Positions 53,692-62,820 of a DNA stretch of 64,000 nt are shown here, piece by piece. The notes under the pieces are model-generated. The model saw only the letters and a program-made list of their open reading frames with translations. It searched no databases and was not told where the DNA came from. Every line of letters starts with the position of its first letter. Position 1 is the stretch's first letter. Origin of the DNA: a virus; the IMG/VR virus record IMGVR_UViG_3300042375_000763, positions 16,191-80,190 of that record, one strand, 5' to 3'. The translations under genes and the position numbers were made by a program.

Positions 53692-54132
53692 TTACTCGCA
53701 CCATGATTTTTTGGCATCACCATAATATTCTCTGGCATAACCATTCTCGATAAGAAGTTTTGTAAGACTTTTACCATCTATGAGAATATCACCAAGAACA
53801 CGGCCGCCGAACTTGTCCCACTCGTAAATTACAATTTCTGTTTTCTTTGCTTCAGCAAGAAGTTTCTTTGTAAATTTACTTGCATCTTCTCCAAGTTTTT
53901 TCTCAGAATCACAATTTGCGCGGAATGATTTTTCAGGTGTATCTACACCCCAGACGCGTAATGATAACTTTTTGTCGAGTGGTGCTGGAAGAAAGTCTGC
54001 TTTAAATTCCACAGTATCACCATCTATCACACGAATAATTTCATATGGATATGGCACACCTTTAGGTATTTTTGGTCCTGCTAACCCAATTGAAGGGATT
54101 AACAGGACCAATAGAAATATGAATAGTCTCAT
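53692..54132 (-). CDS. Secreted SNase-like (thermonuclease family) nuclease
   Basis: 146 aa. Signal peptide MRLFIFLLVLLIPSIGLAGP. EIIRVIDGDTVEFKADF (~34-50), LRVWGVDTPEKSF, then YEWDKFGGRVLGDILIDGKS with the catalytic Arg region and LIENGYAREYYG. Likely periplasmic, calcium-dependent nuclease scavenging DNA. Confidence 0.87.
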   Translation of the reverse strand: MRLFIFLLVLLIPSIGLAGPKIPKGVPYPYEIIRVIDGDTVEFKADFLPAPLDKKLSLRVWGVDTPEKSFRANCDSEKKLGEDASKFTKKLLAEAKKTEIVIYEWDKFGGRVLGDILIDGKSLTKLLIENGYAREYYGDAKKSWCE

Positions 54133-54293
54133 AAAATAACTCCTTTTGGAGCTATTTATTAGAAATAAGTCCCAGCCAATGATTCAAGTGTTGTTGAATA
54201 CTTGTAGTCTTCCGTGAAGAACCAGCATAAAGAACTTCCTCACCTGGCTCGATCTTCTGGTCAAACTCGTTTACATATGATTCTTCAACAAAC

Positions 54294-54989
54294 TCAGTCA
54301 TGTTCATATTCCTCTACTTCAATACCATTAGTTGAAACAACTACTTTGGAGTGGTCACCAAACATAGCGCGCATAAGATCTTCATCAATACCAGAGATCA
54401 TACTTTGGATCTCTTTGTAATCCTTTTTTAGATTTGGATAATTTGACACAACTAACTCTGCAGTCTGAAGCTGATCTTGAACACTCTCCTTTGAAACATA
54501 ATGTGGTTTCCATTCACTCATAAGATCTTCTTCAGTCTTGTATTCACGTCTATTGTAAGAATACGAACTACTAGTATCAAAAGGATTGCGATTATATCGT
54601 TTGATATATTCTTCTTTATGCTTTCGAGCTTCTCCCATGGGATCTTTTTCCCATGCTTCCCATTTTGCAATATGTTCTTTCAAGTTATTGATATTATCTT
54701 TGTCGTATATTTCGGAACCTTCGTACTCGCAAGCATCTTCGTCATTCTTCAAAAGAATATGTACGTCATGCACGCTAAATTCACATGCTTCACCATCATT
54801 AAAGTGAGGTGTATACTGTGTCCAGAAAATACTTTCGACAACTTCATCATATTTTTCTAGAAAGCCACGGAATGCTTCCTTCATTAGTTCCTTTGAGTTT
54901 TCACGCATTTTCTCATTCAGAGCATTAATTTGCTCCTGAAGAGTTTTGTGTTCTTTCTTCAATGTATTAAGCAATTTTTCGTCCATCAA
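54294..54989 (-). CDS. Coiled-coil protein of unknown function
   Basis: 231 aa, Glu/Lys-rich. N-terminal helix KEHKTLQEQINALNEKMREN and a C-terminal helix EIQSMISGIDEDLMRAMFG; middle with aromatic residues. No family recognised. Confidence 0.68.
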   Translation of the reverse strand: MMDEKLLNTLKKEHKTLQEQINALNEKMRENSKELMKEAFRGFLEKYDEVVESIFWTQYTPHFNDGEACEFSVHDVHILLKNDEDACEYEGSEIYDKDNINNLKEHIAKWEAWEKDPMGEARKHKEEYIKRYNRNPFDTSSSYSYNRREYKTEEDLMSEWKPHYVSKESVQDQLQTAELVVSNYPNLKKDYKEIQSMISGIDEDLMRAMFGDHSKVVVSTNGIEVEEYEHD

Positions 54990-55348
54990 TCAGCCTCCAT
55001 ACCGATGCTTTCAACATATGTTTTCAACCCTTTACCTACCATCCAATTCTTTGGTGGTAGATCACCCAACCATTCATCAATAGTCGGAATTTTACCTTGG
55101 CAATCCTCTTTAACATGATCTTCTGCAACATCACGGACAGAGATCTTCTTACCATCACTATTTACAATATAGACACCAAACAATTGTTCGGCAAGGAAAA
55201 TACCAAACGTGTTGTGTAGAATTGCACGATGGTAAAAATTTGCAGTGGATGCTTTGGTGCTATCAAACCAGTTGTGAATTTGAAGATAATCTTCTTCTAC
55301 CCCACCATACCGTTTTACTGAGTTACGAGCATGAATAAGAGGTTTCAT
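54986..55348 (-). CDS. DUF6915-like small protein
   Basis: 120 aa. HARNSVKRYGGVEEDYLQIHNWFDSTKA and HRAILHNTFGIFLAEQLFG, plus WLGDLPPKNWMVG, match a small conserved phage/bacterial protein of unknown function (SHAKNSAKRFGG...). The family number is given from memory and may differ. Confidence 0.65.
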   Translation of the reverse strand: MKPLIHARNSVKRYGGVEEDYLQIHNWFDSTKASTANFYHRAILHNTFGIFLAEQLFGVYIVNSDGKKISVRDVAEDHVKEDCQGKIPTIDEWLGDLPPKNWMVGKGLKTYVESIGMEAD

Positions 55349-55608
55349 TTTACTTCTTCACCATGTAGAATACGAAGAATCTTTGACGCAAGCTCGTATT
55401 CACCAGCTTGAGAACCGTATTGGAAACCGTCAGAATATACATCGTCTGCATTGCCAAAACTAAACGGCATACCGTCGCTATCAAGACCCATATCATAGAA
55501 TGTTACATCTTCGCCTTCAGGTCTCTCTTCTTTTAACTCTGATAGTGTGGCGTTGCCACTTGCCAATACTTTATTGACTAGATCGTAGATAAAATCAAGC
55601 TTGTCCAT
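55345..55608 (-). CDS. Small acidic protein
   Basis: 87 aa from ATG 55608; MDKLDFIYDLVNKVLASGNA then EDVTFYDMGLDSDGMPFSFG. Function unknown; start uncertain. Confidence 0.55.
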   Translation of the reverse strand: MDKLDFIYDLVNKVLASGNATLSELKEERPEGEDVTFYDMGLDSDGMPFSFGNADDVYSDGFQYGSQAGEYELASKILRILHGEEVK

Positions 55609-55741
55609 CGTTCTTTTTCCCATAGTATAGATTATCAAAATCACAGTTCAGATGATTTCCATCCTTGAAAAGGATCTCATTATCAGTTGGAACAGGTCCG
55701 ACCTTTTGTTTCCATAGTTTACGAAAGCTTTGATAGTTCAT
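55595..55741 (-). CDS. 48-aa small protein
   Basis: MNYQSFRKLWKQKVGPVPTD..., ATG 55741 with a GGAGA site. The DGNHLNCDFDNLYYG motif recalls an HNH-like loop fragment. Function unknown. Confidence 0.55.
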   Translation of the reverse strand: MNYQSFRKLWKQKVGPVPTDNEILFKDGNHLNCDFDNLYYGKKNDGQA

Positions 55742-55771
55742 TATATAATCTCCATGATATAATTTAATAGT

Positions 55772-55800
55772 AGTATAACATATTTTATGCAAAATGTCAA
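55772..55800 (-). promoter_or_regulatory. Early-type promoter
   Basis: TTGACA (55795-55800), 17 bp, TATACT. Confidence 0.75.
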
Positions 55801-55857
55801 CAAATTTGTTATTGAACCGTATATCCTTTATAAATAATAAAAATAAAGGAGAATGAA

Positions 55858-56640
55858 TTGTTTATAGAAAATAAATACACCAAAATATACTATTCGATCA
55901 TATATAATGCAAAAGCTAAATCAAGAATAAAAGGTGATATGTATTATGAAAATCATCATATAAAACCAAAATCATTAGGTGGTAATAATGATAAAGATAA
56001 TCTTGTTTTATTAACACCGAGAGAACATTTTATATGCCATTTACTACTTGCAAAAATTACCTTAGATTCTGATAGAATAAAAATGATTTATGCTCTTAGA
56101 AGATTAGCAAATAGTAACATAGTTTTAAACTCTCGGCAGTATGATGTGGTAAGAAATTTGCATATATCTGTATTAAAATCTATCCCTAAATCCGAAGAAC
56201 ATAAAAAGAAAATATCAGAAGCAAATAAAGGAAGAAAATTAACACGTGAACACAGGGAAAAGTTAAGAAAACCTAAAACTGAAGAGCATAAGGACAAGTT
56301 AAGAAAACCAAAATTAAATTCAGAAAATATGGGCAGATATGAAAGAACAGAAGAAACCAGAAGAAAAATGAGTGAATCTCATATAGGTTTACAGTTTGGT
56401 GAAAAGAATCCAATGTTCGGAAAAAAGCATACCGAAGAAGTTAAATTAGCACATTCCGAAAGAATGAAAGGTAATCAGAATGGGAAGGGTTGGATTCCTT
56501 CTGAAGATGCTCGGGCCAAAATGTTAGCCCGAGCAAAAAATCGTAAAGTAACTGTTTGTCCATACTGTCAAGGTTCTTATGTAGGTTCTAATTACACAAG
56601 ATGGCACGGAGACAATTGCAAATTAAAAGTCGTATCGTGA
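55858..56640 (+). CDS. HNH homing endonuclease with NUMOD3 repeats
   Basis: 260 aa on the plus strand. TTG start with an AAAGGAG site; the nearby ATG is out of frame. HNH module YYENHHIKPKSLGGNNDKDNL then LLTPREHFICHLLLAK (~28-66). NUMOD3 repeats follow: SEEHKKKISEANKGRK, TEEHKDKLRKPK, GEKNPMFGKKHTEEVK. The C-terminal CPYCQGSY...H...C looks like a zinc ribbon. Its 3' end overlaps the DUF2828 gene by 18 nt. Confidence 0.87.
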   Translation: MFIENKYTKIYYSIIYNAKAKSRIKGDMYYENHHIKPKSLGGNNDKDNLVLLTPREHFICHLLLAKITLDSDRIKMIYALRRLANSNIVLNSRQYDVVRNLHISVLKSIPKSEEHKKKISEANKGRKLTREHREKLRKPKTEEHKDKLRKPKLNSENMGRYERTEETRRKMSESHIGLQFGEKNPMFGKKHTEEVKLAHSERMKGNQNGKGWIPSEDARAKMLARAKNRKVTVCPYCQGSYVGSNYTRWHGDNCKLKVVS

Positions 56641-58086
56641 ATCCATGATTACTTTCATCATCATAGCTTGAGGCGTAAACTCTTCTGGGTTTGCACCTAG
56701 AACAGTTGCCATAATTGATGGGCTAAACCCTGATACAATGACAACCCCCTGATCATTAACCTTTACAGGAGATTGATCTGCACTTGCCCTAGCAGCTAGG
56801 TTCCAGAAGATAATTTTTGGGCAATTATATCCAGCATCACGATATTTTTGGCGAGCCATTTCTAGTGCGGTCGCGTCAGTACCACGGATTGCTGCATCAT
56901 TAAATTGCATATCACTCATGATGGCAATAAATTCTGGCATATTATCTGGTGCAACATTACCACTCTTCGCAGTCTGTAGTAGACTATCGAAAGCCTTGGT
57001 AAGGTTGGTGTCGTAACCAACAGCACCTGACATCTGGCGCATCTTCTGGGAAAGTGTACCCTTCAGAACCTGAATAGTTGCAGAACTGGTGAAAGTAATG
57101 AACATATCCTTGAAGTCAGATGAAGTCTTGGAAGATAGATACAGACCTAGTGAAAGGGCAATATCCATGGCAGTCATACCACCAGCGAGCATAGTACCCA
57201 TGGAACCTGACACGTCGACCATTGGCATGATCTTGGTGTCACCGACATAGTTTGGCAGAGCATCGAACTGTGCGTTAGCAACAGCCTCGTTACCATGACG
57301 AAGTGACTTGACAACATCGTATGGGTAAACTGCACCAGCATTGATCTTGACCTTTGGATCACGCTCTTCCTGTGGCTTCTGAAGCTCACGGATATAAGCA
57401 GAGTAAGCATCAGCGGCATTCTTACCGAAAGCCTTCTGGTAACGGGCAGAAGCAAGTGATGGAACATGCGAGAAGTTAATCTCGTCCCAGCGCTTGGCAC
57501 ACATCAGAGACTCAACAACACGAGTCGAACCAACAAGAATCTGACGATACTCCTTTGGAGAGAGCATCATGAACTTGCGCAGTTCGCTTGCGTTCTTTAG
57601 CTTCTCCATCTTACCTGGAGTAGTTGACTTCTTGCTTGATGCAAGACGTGGAGCCCACTTTGCGGCAAGACCGTCACCATTCATGAGTGCGTCAGCAAAC
57701 ATGCGGAGTGCATTTTTGCGGTTAGCAGGATCACGATATGCAAAGAGGTCGTCCCAACGGCCAAGTTCTGGAACCTTGTGCATGATGCGACCAGCTAGTG
57801 CTGGGCTCTGTGCTTCGAGTGAACGAAGAAGATTACGGAAGGTCTGGCGCTCACCAGCACCGGAACGGACGTCACGTGCCCATAGAAGAACACGAACAGC
57901 TAGGTTCTCATCTTCTGCAAGTGCAGCGGAGAACGAAGGTGTCAGGTCACGACCACGGCTTGAACCGATCTTACCGAAAAGGTCAAGGACCTTAGAGTCG
58001 GAAGTTGCCCATGCCTTCATACCGTTCTCGGTACGAGATACCTCCGCTGATTTTTGATTTGCAACTGCTTGTGAAAAAGTAGCCAT
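56623..58086 (-). CDS. DUF2828/TROVE-like protein with VWA domain
   Basis: 487 aa. The N-terminal helical repeat region (LRSLEAQSPALAGRIMHKVP; WDDLFAYRDPANRKNALRMF) resembles the HEAT-like RNA-binding ring of TROVE/Ro60. A C-terminal VWA has MPMVDVSGSMGTMLAGG and a later IMSDMQFN. DUF2828 proteins have this architecture in plants, fungi, giant viruses and some phages; Ro60 relatives bind small RNAs such as Y RNAs. Higher GC than neighbours and no phage-core role known. Own upstream promoter. Confidence 0.78.
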   Translation of the reverse strand: MATFSQAVANQKSAEVSRTENGMKAWATSDSKVLDLFGKIGSSRGRDLTPSFSAALAEDENLAVRVLLWARDVRSGAGERQTFRNLLRSLEAQSPALAGRIMHKVPELGRWDDLFAYRDPANRKNALRMFADALMNGDGLAAKWAPRLASSKKSTTPGKMEKLKNASELRKFMMLSPKEYRQILVGSTRVVESLMCAKRWDEINFSHVPSLASARYQKAFGKNAADAYSAYIRELQKPQEERDPKVKINAGAVYPYDVVKSLRHGNEAVANAQFDALPNYVGDTKIMPMVDVSGSMGTMLAGGMTAMDIALSLGLYLSSKTSSDFKDMFITFTSSATIQVLKGTLSQKMRQMSGAVGYDTNLTKAFDSLLQTAKSGNVAPDNMPEFIAIMSDMQFNDAAIRGTDATALEMARQKYRDAGYNCPKIIFWNLAARASADQSPVKVNDQGVVIVSGFSPSIMATVLGANPEEFTPQAMMMKVIMDSRYDF

Positions 58087-58171
58087 AATGTAGTTCCTTC
58101 CAGGTTAGTTTTTGTGTTTTCAATATAAACATTATTAGGTTCTGCGGAACCTAACCTTTGGATGTTAGTTT

Positions 58172-58200
58172 AATTTATACCAATTCTTTGGGTTTGTCAA
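58172..58200 (-). promoter_or_regulatory. Candidate promoter for the DUF2828 gene
   Basis: TTGACA (58195-58200) with a weak TAAATT -10; overlaps the end of the 59-aa gene. Confidence 0.5.
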
Positions 58201-58354
58201 CAGATTTTTTAGAGTACACTGTAAAATAAAAATTTGTTTCTGCCATATCGTCTTTATATCGCCAGAACATTTCTTTTTTCTTTTGGGGTAGTGTATCGAA
58301 CCATTGCCAGAATTGTTGCTTAAATTCTAGATATTCGGGGTGTTTTCTGTCCAT
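58175..58354 (-). CDS. 59-aa small protein
   Basis: MDRKHPEYLEFKQQFWQWFD..., Trp/Phe-rich, basic. Function unknown. Confidence 0.55.
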   Translation of the reverse strand: MDRKHPEYLEFKQQFWQWFDTLPQKKKEMFWRYKDDMAETNFYFTVYSKKSVDKPKELV

Positions 58355-58441
58355 TTACTTCACAGAGTTATGTTTACATTTATATCAGTATTTCTGAAAA
58401 TGTATTATTAAATTTAAATTAAATGTGACTATTAAATGGTA

Positions 58442-59422
58442 TTATATTTCATACACGATTATGACAAGACCATTTCCGCCCTTGCCAGACGTTACGGCGG
58501 ATTCAGTTGCTACACCGCCGCTTCCGGCTCCATACGTAGGAGATCCTGAAGCACCGGATCTATTCCCATCAGACGCATCAAAACTCAGAATAGCCGACCC
58601 TAAGAATGGTTGTGACCTATTACTTGCGTAAGTCGCGATTGTAGGATATGCGCTATATCCTGAAACTTTAATACCGACTGTAGTTGCGCCTGTTGTGGAA
58701 CTTACAGCAGTGCCGGCATCAACACTTAAGAATCTTGGAGCTCCGCCACCCGCAGCAGATGTGCGCACATCACTTCCACTTACGCTGTATCCTCCTCCTA
58801 ATCCTCCGGTAAGATTTAATGTATTACCACCAGATGCAGATCCACCAGCACCACCGCTTCCAGAAGTTGAGTCTCCACCGCCTGATGTTGCTTGAGAACC
58901 CTGCCCGCCTAGGCCGCCCGACCCGGTCATATTTAAGCCTAGTCCTATAAAACTAGATGCAGTGCCAGCATTTCCACTTATAGCATTTCGTTCTCCACCA
59001 ACGCCGACTCCAGTTCCTCCAGCTCCAATAGTAACAGTAGCAGAACCTGAAGTTGTTCCTGGTATAACACTATATGATACACCGCCGGCTCCGCCGCCAC
59101 CAGCCCCAGCAACACCGTCGGTATTACCAAAAGTACCTACGTTTCTTGCAGGCCAACCCATTCCGCCAGAACCGCCAGCCCCAATAGTAAAGATATGAAT
59201 AAATCTAGCAAGATTAAGTTTTGGGGTCCATGTCTTTGAAGCCGTAATTGTTTCGACTACAACAAAAGTTTTTTCGTAGGTCGTGGACATAGATATTGGT
59301 CCATTTGTAGGTAGACCACTTGCCAACCCATAATACTCGGACAAACTAATCGGCGCGACTCCGCCAAACTCAGTTTGTATCTCGGTCATAGTTAATGCAC
59401 TTCCGCTGGGTTTAATTGACAC
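58442..59422 (-). CDS. Glycine-rich tail-fibre/adhesin-like protein
   Basis: 326 aa. N-terminal SALTMTEIQTEFGGVAPISL then SEYYG is typical of phage tail-fibre proteins. The remainder is Gly/Ser/Ala repeats (IGAGGSGGMG; GVAGAGGGGAGGVSY; GSGGLGGQGSQ) as in receptor-binding adhesins of T-even-like phages. Low complexity suggests rapid variation in host recognition. Confidence 0.8.
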   Translation of the reverse strand: MSIKPSGSALTMTEIQTEFGGVAPISLSEYYGLASGLPTNGPISMSTTYEKTFVVVETITASKTWTPKLNLARFIHIFTIGAGGSGGMGWPARNVGTFGNTDGVAGAGGGGAGGVSYSVIPGTTSGSATVTIGAGGTGVGVGGERNAISGNAGTASSFIGLGLNMTGSGGLGGQGSQATSGGGDSTSGSGGAGGSASGGNTLNLTGGLGGGYSVSGSDVRTSAAGGGAPRFLSVDAGTAVSSTTGATTVGIKVSGYSAYPTIATYASNRSQPFLGSAILSFDASDGNRSGASGSPTYGAGSGGVATESAVTSGKGGNGLVIIVYEI

Positions 59423-59468
59423 GGTTTGTATTCTTTCTAGTTAGTGTGAGATTTCTATATTGATATAT

Positions 59469-60086
59469 TTATACTATACAGCAATCTTCCAAAACCTTCT
59501 TGCGAATTACTTTATGAAGGCCTGGGTTAACAACAAGCGCTTTGGGAACAATTTCGTGACGGATGAAGTTGCGCATATATTTTGTATCTTGATTTGAAGA
59601 GTCTTCGATCCAAGGGACATTATTATTTCGGCACCAGTTTGTAAATTCGGATTTTTGATTTAGTCTAAATGGACGAATAACATTCCTATGTGAATATGGA
59701 ATAATTCTACCGTTACCATTTAATGAATTAAAAATCCAAGTTTCGACACAATCATCTAAATGGTGACAAGTAATAATTGGATGTGGGTAATATGAATGAA
59801 ACCACTCATATCGCTGAGTTCTCCAATATTCTTCCCATGAATCTGATTTGGCTTTTGAATTTGTCAAACCGCCAATATCTAGACTCATACGACCAAATTC
59901 AATACTTTGTAAATACTTATCTTTCAAAAACTCAAGAGCTTCACGAGAAGTCTCAGTTCCATGGTCAAAAAACATAAGGTTGACTTTATGATTCTTCATC
60001 AAGAAGTCAACAACTGCCATAGAGTCTACGCCACCAGAACAGGCAACGTAGACTTCACGATCAAGTTTACCTTGAATTTGGATCAT
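59469..60086 (-). CDS. tilS: TilS-like tRNA(Ile)-lysidine synthase, N-domain form
   Basis: 205 aa. PP-loop VYVACSGGVDSMAVVDFL, then EEYWRTQRYEWFHSY, ITCHHLDDCVETWIF and FTNWCRNNNVPWIEDSSNQD with the ending YMRNFIRHEIVP. TilS attaches lysine to C34 of the CAT-anticodon tRNA-Ile so it reads AUA. Only the catalytic N-terminal domain is present, without the C-terminal domains of most bacterial forms. The window holds three CAT tRNAs that could include its substrate. Confidence 0.88.
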   Translation of the reverse strand: MIQIQGKLDREVYVACSGGVDSMAVVDFLMKNHKVNLMFFDHGTETSREALEFLKDKYLQSIEFGRMSLDIGGLTNSKAKSDSWEEYWRTQRYEWFHSYYPHPIITCHHLDDCVETWIFNSLNGNGRIIPYSHRNVIRPFRLNQKSEFTNWCRNNNVPWIEDSSNQDTKYMRNFIRHEIVPKALVVNPGLHKVIRKKVLEDCCIV

Positions 60087-60166
60087 TCAACTTCAAACCC
60101 ATCTTCTTCTGCTTGTTCAAGTAGAGTACGAATATAGTCAAGATACTCTTCGATAGTCATATCCAT
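60083..60166 (-). CDS. 27-aa acidic peptide
   Basis: MDMTIEEYLDYIRTLLEQAE...; shares ATGA with tilS and follows the promoter, so possibly a coupling peptide. Confidence 0.48.
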   Translation of the reverse strand: MDMTIEEYLDYIRTLLEQAEEDGFEVE

Positions 60167-60192
60167 GTAAGTTCTCCATTCCTTATATTTTC

Positions 60193-60221
60193 ATATTATA
60201 CCGATTCGGGCGTTATGTCAA
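60193..60221 (-). promoter_or_regulatory. Early-type promoter for tilS
   Basis: TTGACA (60216-60221) with TATAAT nearby. Confidence 0.68.
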
Positions 60222-60226
60222 CACTT

Positions 60227-60637
60227 TTATGTTTCTATAACTCGTTTTCTCAAGTCACTAGAACTAAACCGATGATCTCTAGTATTGAAGTATAAGCGAA
60301 TACCACGTTGTTTACAGATTTCACGAGCTGTAAAATCTTTATTCTTGTATTCTTCGCCTAAGATACGAACAGTAATTGGAAACATCTGTGTAATATCTTC
60401 CAGATCTTTCTCTGTTTGATAGCATATAACTTCATCTACATACTTTACAGCAGATAATTGTACATATCGTTCAACCAATGTTTGAATTGGTTTATTCTTT
60501 TCTGGCCTGTCAATAGTTGGGTCAGTTTGCAAGGCAGCAATTAAATAGTCACACTGTGTTTTTGCTTCTCTCAACATCATAATATGACCAGCGTGTAGCA
60601 AATCAAAACACGATGTTACAAGTCCGATTTCTTTCAT
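60227..60637 (-). CDS. Cytidylyltransferase-like nucleotidyltransferase
   Basis: 136 aa. GLVTSCFDLLHAGHIMMLREA has the HxGH signature, and RFSSSDLRKRV the C-terminal (R)TSS-like element. TagD/RfaE-type enzymes join CTP or ATP to a glycerol or heptose phosphate. Overlaps no gene but abuts the phosphomannomutase-like gene; surface polymer precursor synthesis is likely. Confidence 0.85.
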   Translation of the reverse strand: MKEIGLVTSCFDLLHAGHIMMLREAKTQCDYLIAALQTDPTIDRPEKNKPIQTLVERYVQLSAVKYVDEVICYQTEKDLEDITQMFPITVRILGEEYKNKDFTAREICKQRGIRLYFNTRDHRFSSSDLRKRVIET

Positions 60638-61360
60638 TTATTCCTCGCGTATCATCAAGAGTGAATTGTATGTATCTAACCAACTATTAACATTAATAGA
60701 GTAATCACACAGTATTGCAGCGTCATAATCGTTACCACCAGGGAAGATCTGATCGCCAAAATAATAAATTATATCTGTTTTTTCTGTACGTATTTTACTT
60801 ATGGCTTGTGATTTACCAAAACCTTTTTTAAAGATATCTAAACCTGTTTCACCACCGATATATACATCTATATGATCAAATTTATCTTTTATCTTATTGT
60901 AAAATAGTTTTCGTTCTTGGGTTTTACTGTCCCAATCAACATATTGTTCTCTCTGTTTAAATGAACAATTTCTACCCGGTATCGAGAAATTAACCATACC
61001 TTTTCTAAACTCGATATGATTGCCTGTTTTCTCTGGAAATTGTGATTCATCTAGAAGTATTTCAAGATAATTTACAATTTCTTGATCTGGTTTCCAATTA
61101 CTTGAATACACTAGATAATTTTTATTCCATACTTCATTACCTGCACAATTGAATGAAAGCTGCGCAGAATTAAATATAGTTTTACCGATTTGTTCTACAG
61201 TTTTTGGCTTGTCACTTCCTGTAACAAAATATACTAAATTTGTTTCACAGAATGTTTTAAAAAACTTTGCAAAATCTTTTTCTATAACTTTACGAGATTG
61301 CGTAAGAGTACCGTCAACATCAAATACAAATTTTCTAGTCAAGATGTTCAACATATCCAC
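60638..61360 (-). CDS. Phosphomannomutase-like HAD enzyme (eukaryotic PMM type)
   Basis: 240 aa. Catalytic FVFDVDGTLTQSR, VYFVTGSDKPKTVEQIG, MVNFSIPGRNCS, GGETGLDIFKKGFGKSQA and YYFGDQIFPGGNDYDAA are PMM signatures. It would interconvert mannose 6- and 1-phosphate for GDP-mannose. PMM of this type is uncommon in bacteria but occurs in marine phages. Confidence 0.85.
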   Translation of the reverse strand: MDMLNILTRKFVFDVDGTLTQSRKVIEKDFAKFFKTFCETNLVYFVTGSDKPKTVEQIGKTIFNSAQLSFNCAGNEVWNKNYLVYSSNWKPDQEIVNYLEILLDESQFPEKTGNHIEFRKGMVNFSIPGRNCSFKQREQYVDWDSKTQERKLFYNKIKDKFDHIDVYIGGETGLDIFKKGFGKSQAISKIRTEKTDIIYYFGDQIFPGGNDYDAAILCDYSINVNSWLDTYNSLLMIREE

Positions 61361-61928
61361 AGTGATTTATATAATCATGGATTGTTTCTAGTGATTCTTC
61401 CATATGATCAAACCTATGGCTCCCACCTTCAAACCGCTTCATCGGGAATTCTTTTAGAACTAATTCTGTTCCACCAGATCCAATAACTTCATCACCCATA
61501 TCCAAAAGAACCAAAGGAAGATATTTGTAAGTTTTATCTTGCCCGTAGATATACTTCGAATTGTATGTATCAACAACTTCACTAGTTAAAACATTAGTGA
61601 TAGCTGTATGATAGTTTGTTGTTATAACACCTTCATACCTACGAAGCATTGAACTAGGATCATAACAAGGGTTAATAATAACCGAAGGACATCCATAATG
61701 CTTTCCCATTTGCGCCGCCCAGAAACCGCCAAGTGAGGTTCCTACGAAAATAACTTCATCCGACCGATCACTTGGTACTTGAGATGTGATGTATGAGAAA
61801 ATTTCATCATATGATACATAAGTATCATATGTGATACCGATTACTTCTCCTAGAGAAGATAGTGTTTTTACTTTACTTGCTTCTGGATCAAAAGCAGAAT
61901 TAAAGCCGTGAAGGTAGATATAGATCAT
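61335..61928 (-). CDS. YqiA-like esterase (alpha/beta hydrolase)
   Basis: 197 aa. IYLHGFNSAFDPEASKV (oxyanion region), VGTSLGGFWAAQMGKHYG with the nucleophile Ser elbow, INPCYDPSSML and a C-terminal GGSHRFDHM His. UPF0227/YqiA family; natural substrate unknown. Overlaps the PMM gene start by 26 nt. Confidence 0.82.
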   Translation of the reverse strand: MIYIYLHGFNSAFDPEASKVKTLSSLGEVIGITYDTYVSYDEIFSYITSQVPSDRSDEVIFVGTSLGGFWAAQMGKHYGCPSVIINPCYDPSSMLRRYEGVITTNYHTAITNVLTSEVVDTYNSKYIYGQDKTYKYLPLVLLDMGDEVIGSGGTELVLKEFPMKRFEGGSHRFDHMEESLETIHDYINHCGYVEHLD

Positions 61929-61949
61929 AATATTTCTCCGTATAGAATC

Positions 61950-61978
61950 AGTATATACTATACTTACTTAAATGTCAA
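61950..61978 (-). promoter_or_regulatory. Early-type promoter
   Basis: TTGACA (61973-61978), 17 bp, TATACT, GATTCTATACGG. Confidence 0.8.
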
Positions 61979-62589
61979 CTAAAAATTTTTAAATTCGGAG
62001 TTCCCATAGAAACTTTTAGGTGCATTTCTCCGCCAAGTTCTCTTACATAGAAATACGGTTTTAATTGTGGGAATTTATCATAAGTAAATTTATCTTTGAC
62101 ATCCAAGTTTTGCACGCCAAACTTTTCGACATGAAGTACTTTCTCTCCAGAGATTTTTTCCAATTGTTCTGGTGTAAACAAAAATCGTTCCAGTGTTTCC
62201 CAAGGAACTGCTTTCATCATAGTTCCAAGTGCAGGGCCAGATTTTTCTCCATATGAAACACCAAGAGATGCTTTGAATATATCACCAACTACTTTTTTAC
62301 CAAGATCAGACCCATCAGTAGCAATAGCAACAGACTTTCGGCCACCTTTGTCTTTGTAAAATACTGCGGCAAGTACTTTATCACCTTTAGTATAAAGTTT
62401 CCAAAATGGAATATTATCAATCATATCTTGCTTTGAGTTAAAACCATTACCTTTAACACCGCCAATTGGAGCATATGATTTTTTCAGAATTTCCCATGTT
62501 TGATCAGCCCAGAGTTCTCTCTGAGTTATTGATGATGGTCCTATAAAATTCTTGTAATTTTCAGAAAGAAAATCTTTAAAAGAAAGCAT
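61975..62589 (-). CDS. Phage acetyltransferase-like protein
   Basis: 204 aa. FWKLYTKGDKVLAAVFYKDKGGRKSVAIATDG is GNAT-like, and MLSFKDFLSE at the N-terminus is common to T4-like structural or internal proteins. Weak evidence for catalysis. Confidence 0.55.
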   Translation of the reverse strand: MLSFKDFLSENYKNFIGPSSITQRELWADQTWEILKKSYAPIGGVKGNGFNSKQDMIDNIPFWKLYTKGDKVLAAVFYKDKGGRKSVAIATDGSDLGKKVVGDIFKASLGVSYGEKSGPALGTMMKAVPWETLERFLFTPEQLEKISGEKVLHVEKFGVQNLDVKDKFTYDKFPQLKPYFYVRELGGEMHLKVSMGTPNLKIFS

Positions 62590-62612
62590 GAAAAACTCCA
62601 GTTATTTTTCAC

Positions 62613-62813
62613 TTATTTATATGAATCGTGTATTTCTTGTGCGCATGCTTTAATAGCATCTAGATCTTGTGTTGGAGAAATTCCAGAGAACGCATCCCAA
62701 TACATAACATCATCATAAAAGATACGAAAGTCACCTGATTTTGCGGCAGGTGACTTTGCTAGATACATTGGTAGTTTATCGTGGTGAACCCATTCAAGCA
62801 TTCTTATCTCCAT
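62613..62813 (-). CDS. Small protein downstream of cca
   Basis: 66 aa; PMYLAKSPAAKSGDFRIFYD. Starts 7 nt after the cca stop. Function unknown. Confidence 0.6.
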   Translation of the reverse strand: MEIRMLEWVHHDKLPMYLAKSPAAKSGDFRIFYDDVMYWDAFSGISPTQDLDAIKACAQEIHDSYK

Positions 62814-62820
62814 AAAAAGT

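Noticed and set aside
57569-58057. Plus-strand Arg/Ser-rich frame
   Set aside because: Antisense to the GC-richer DUF2828 gene; low stop frequency on the opposite strand is expected there.
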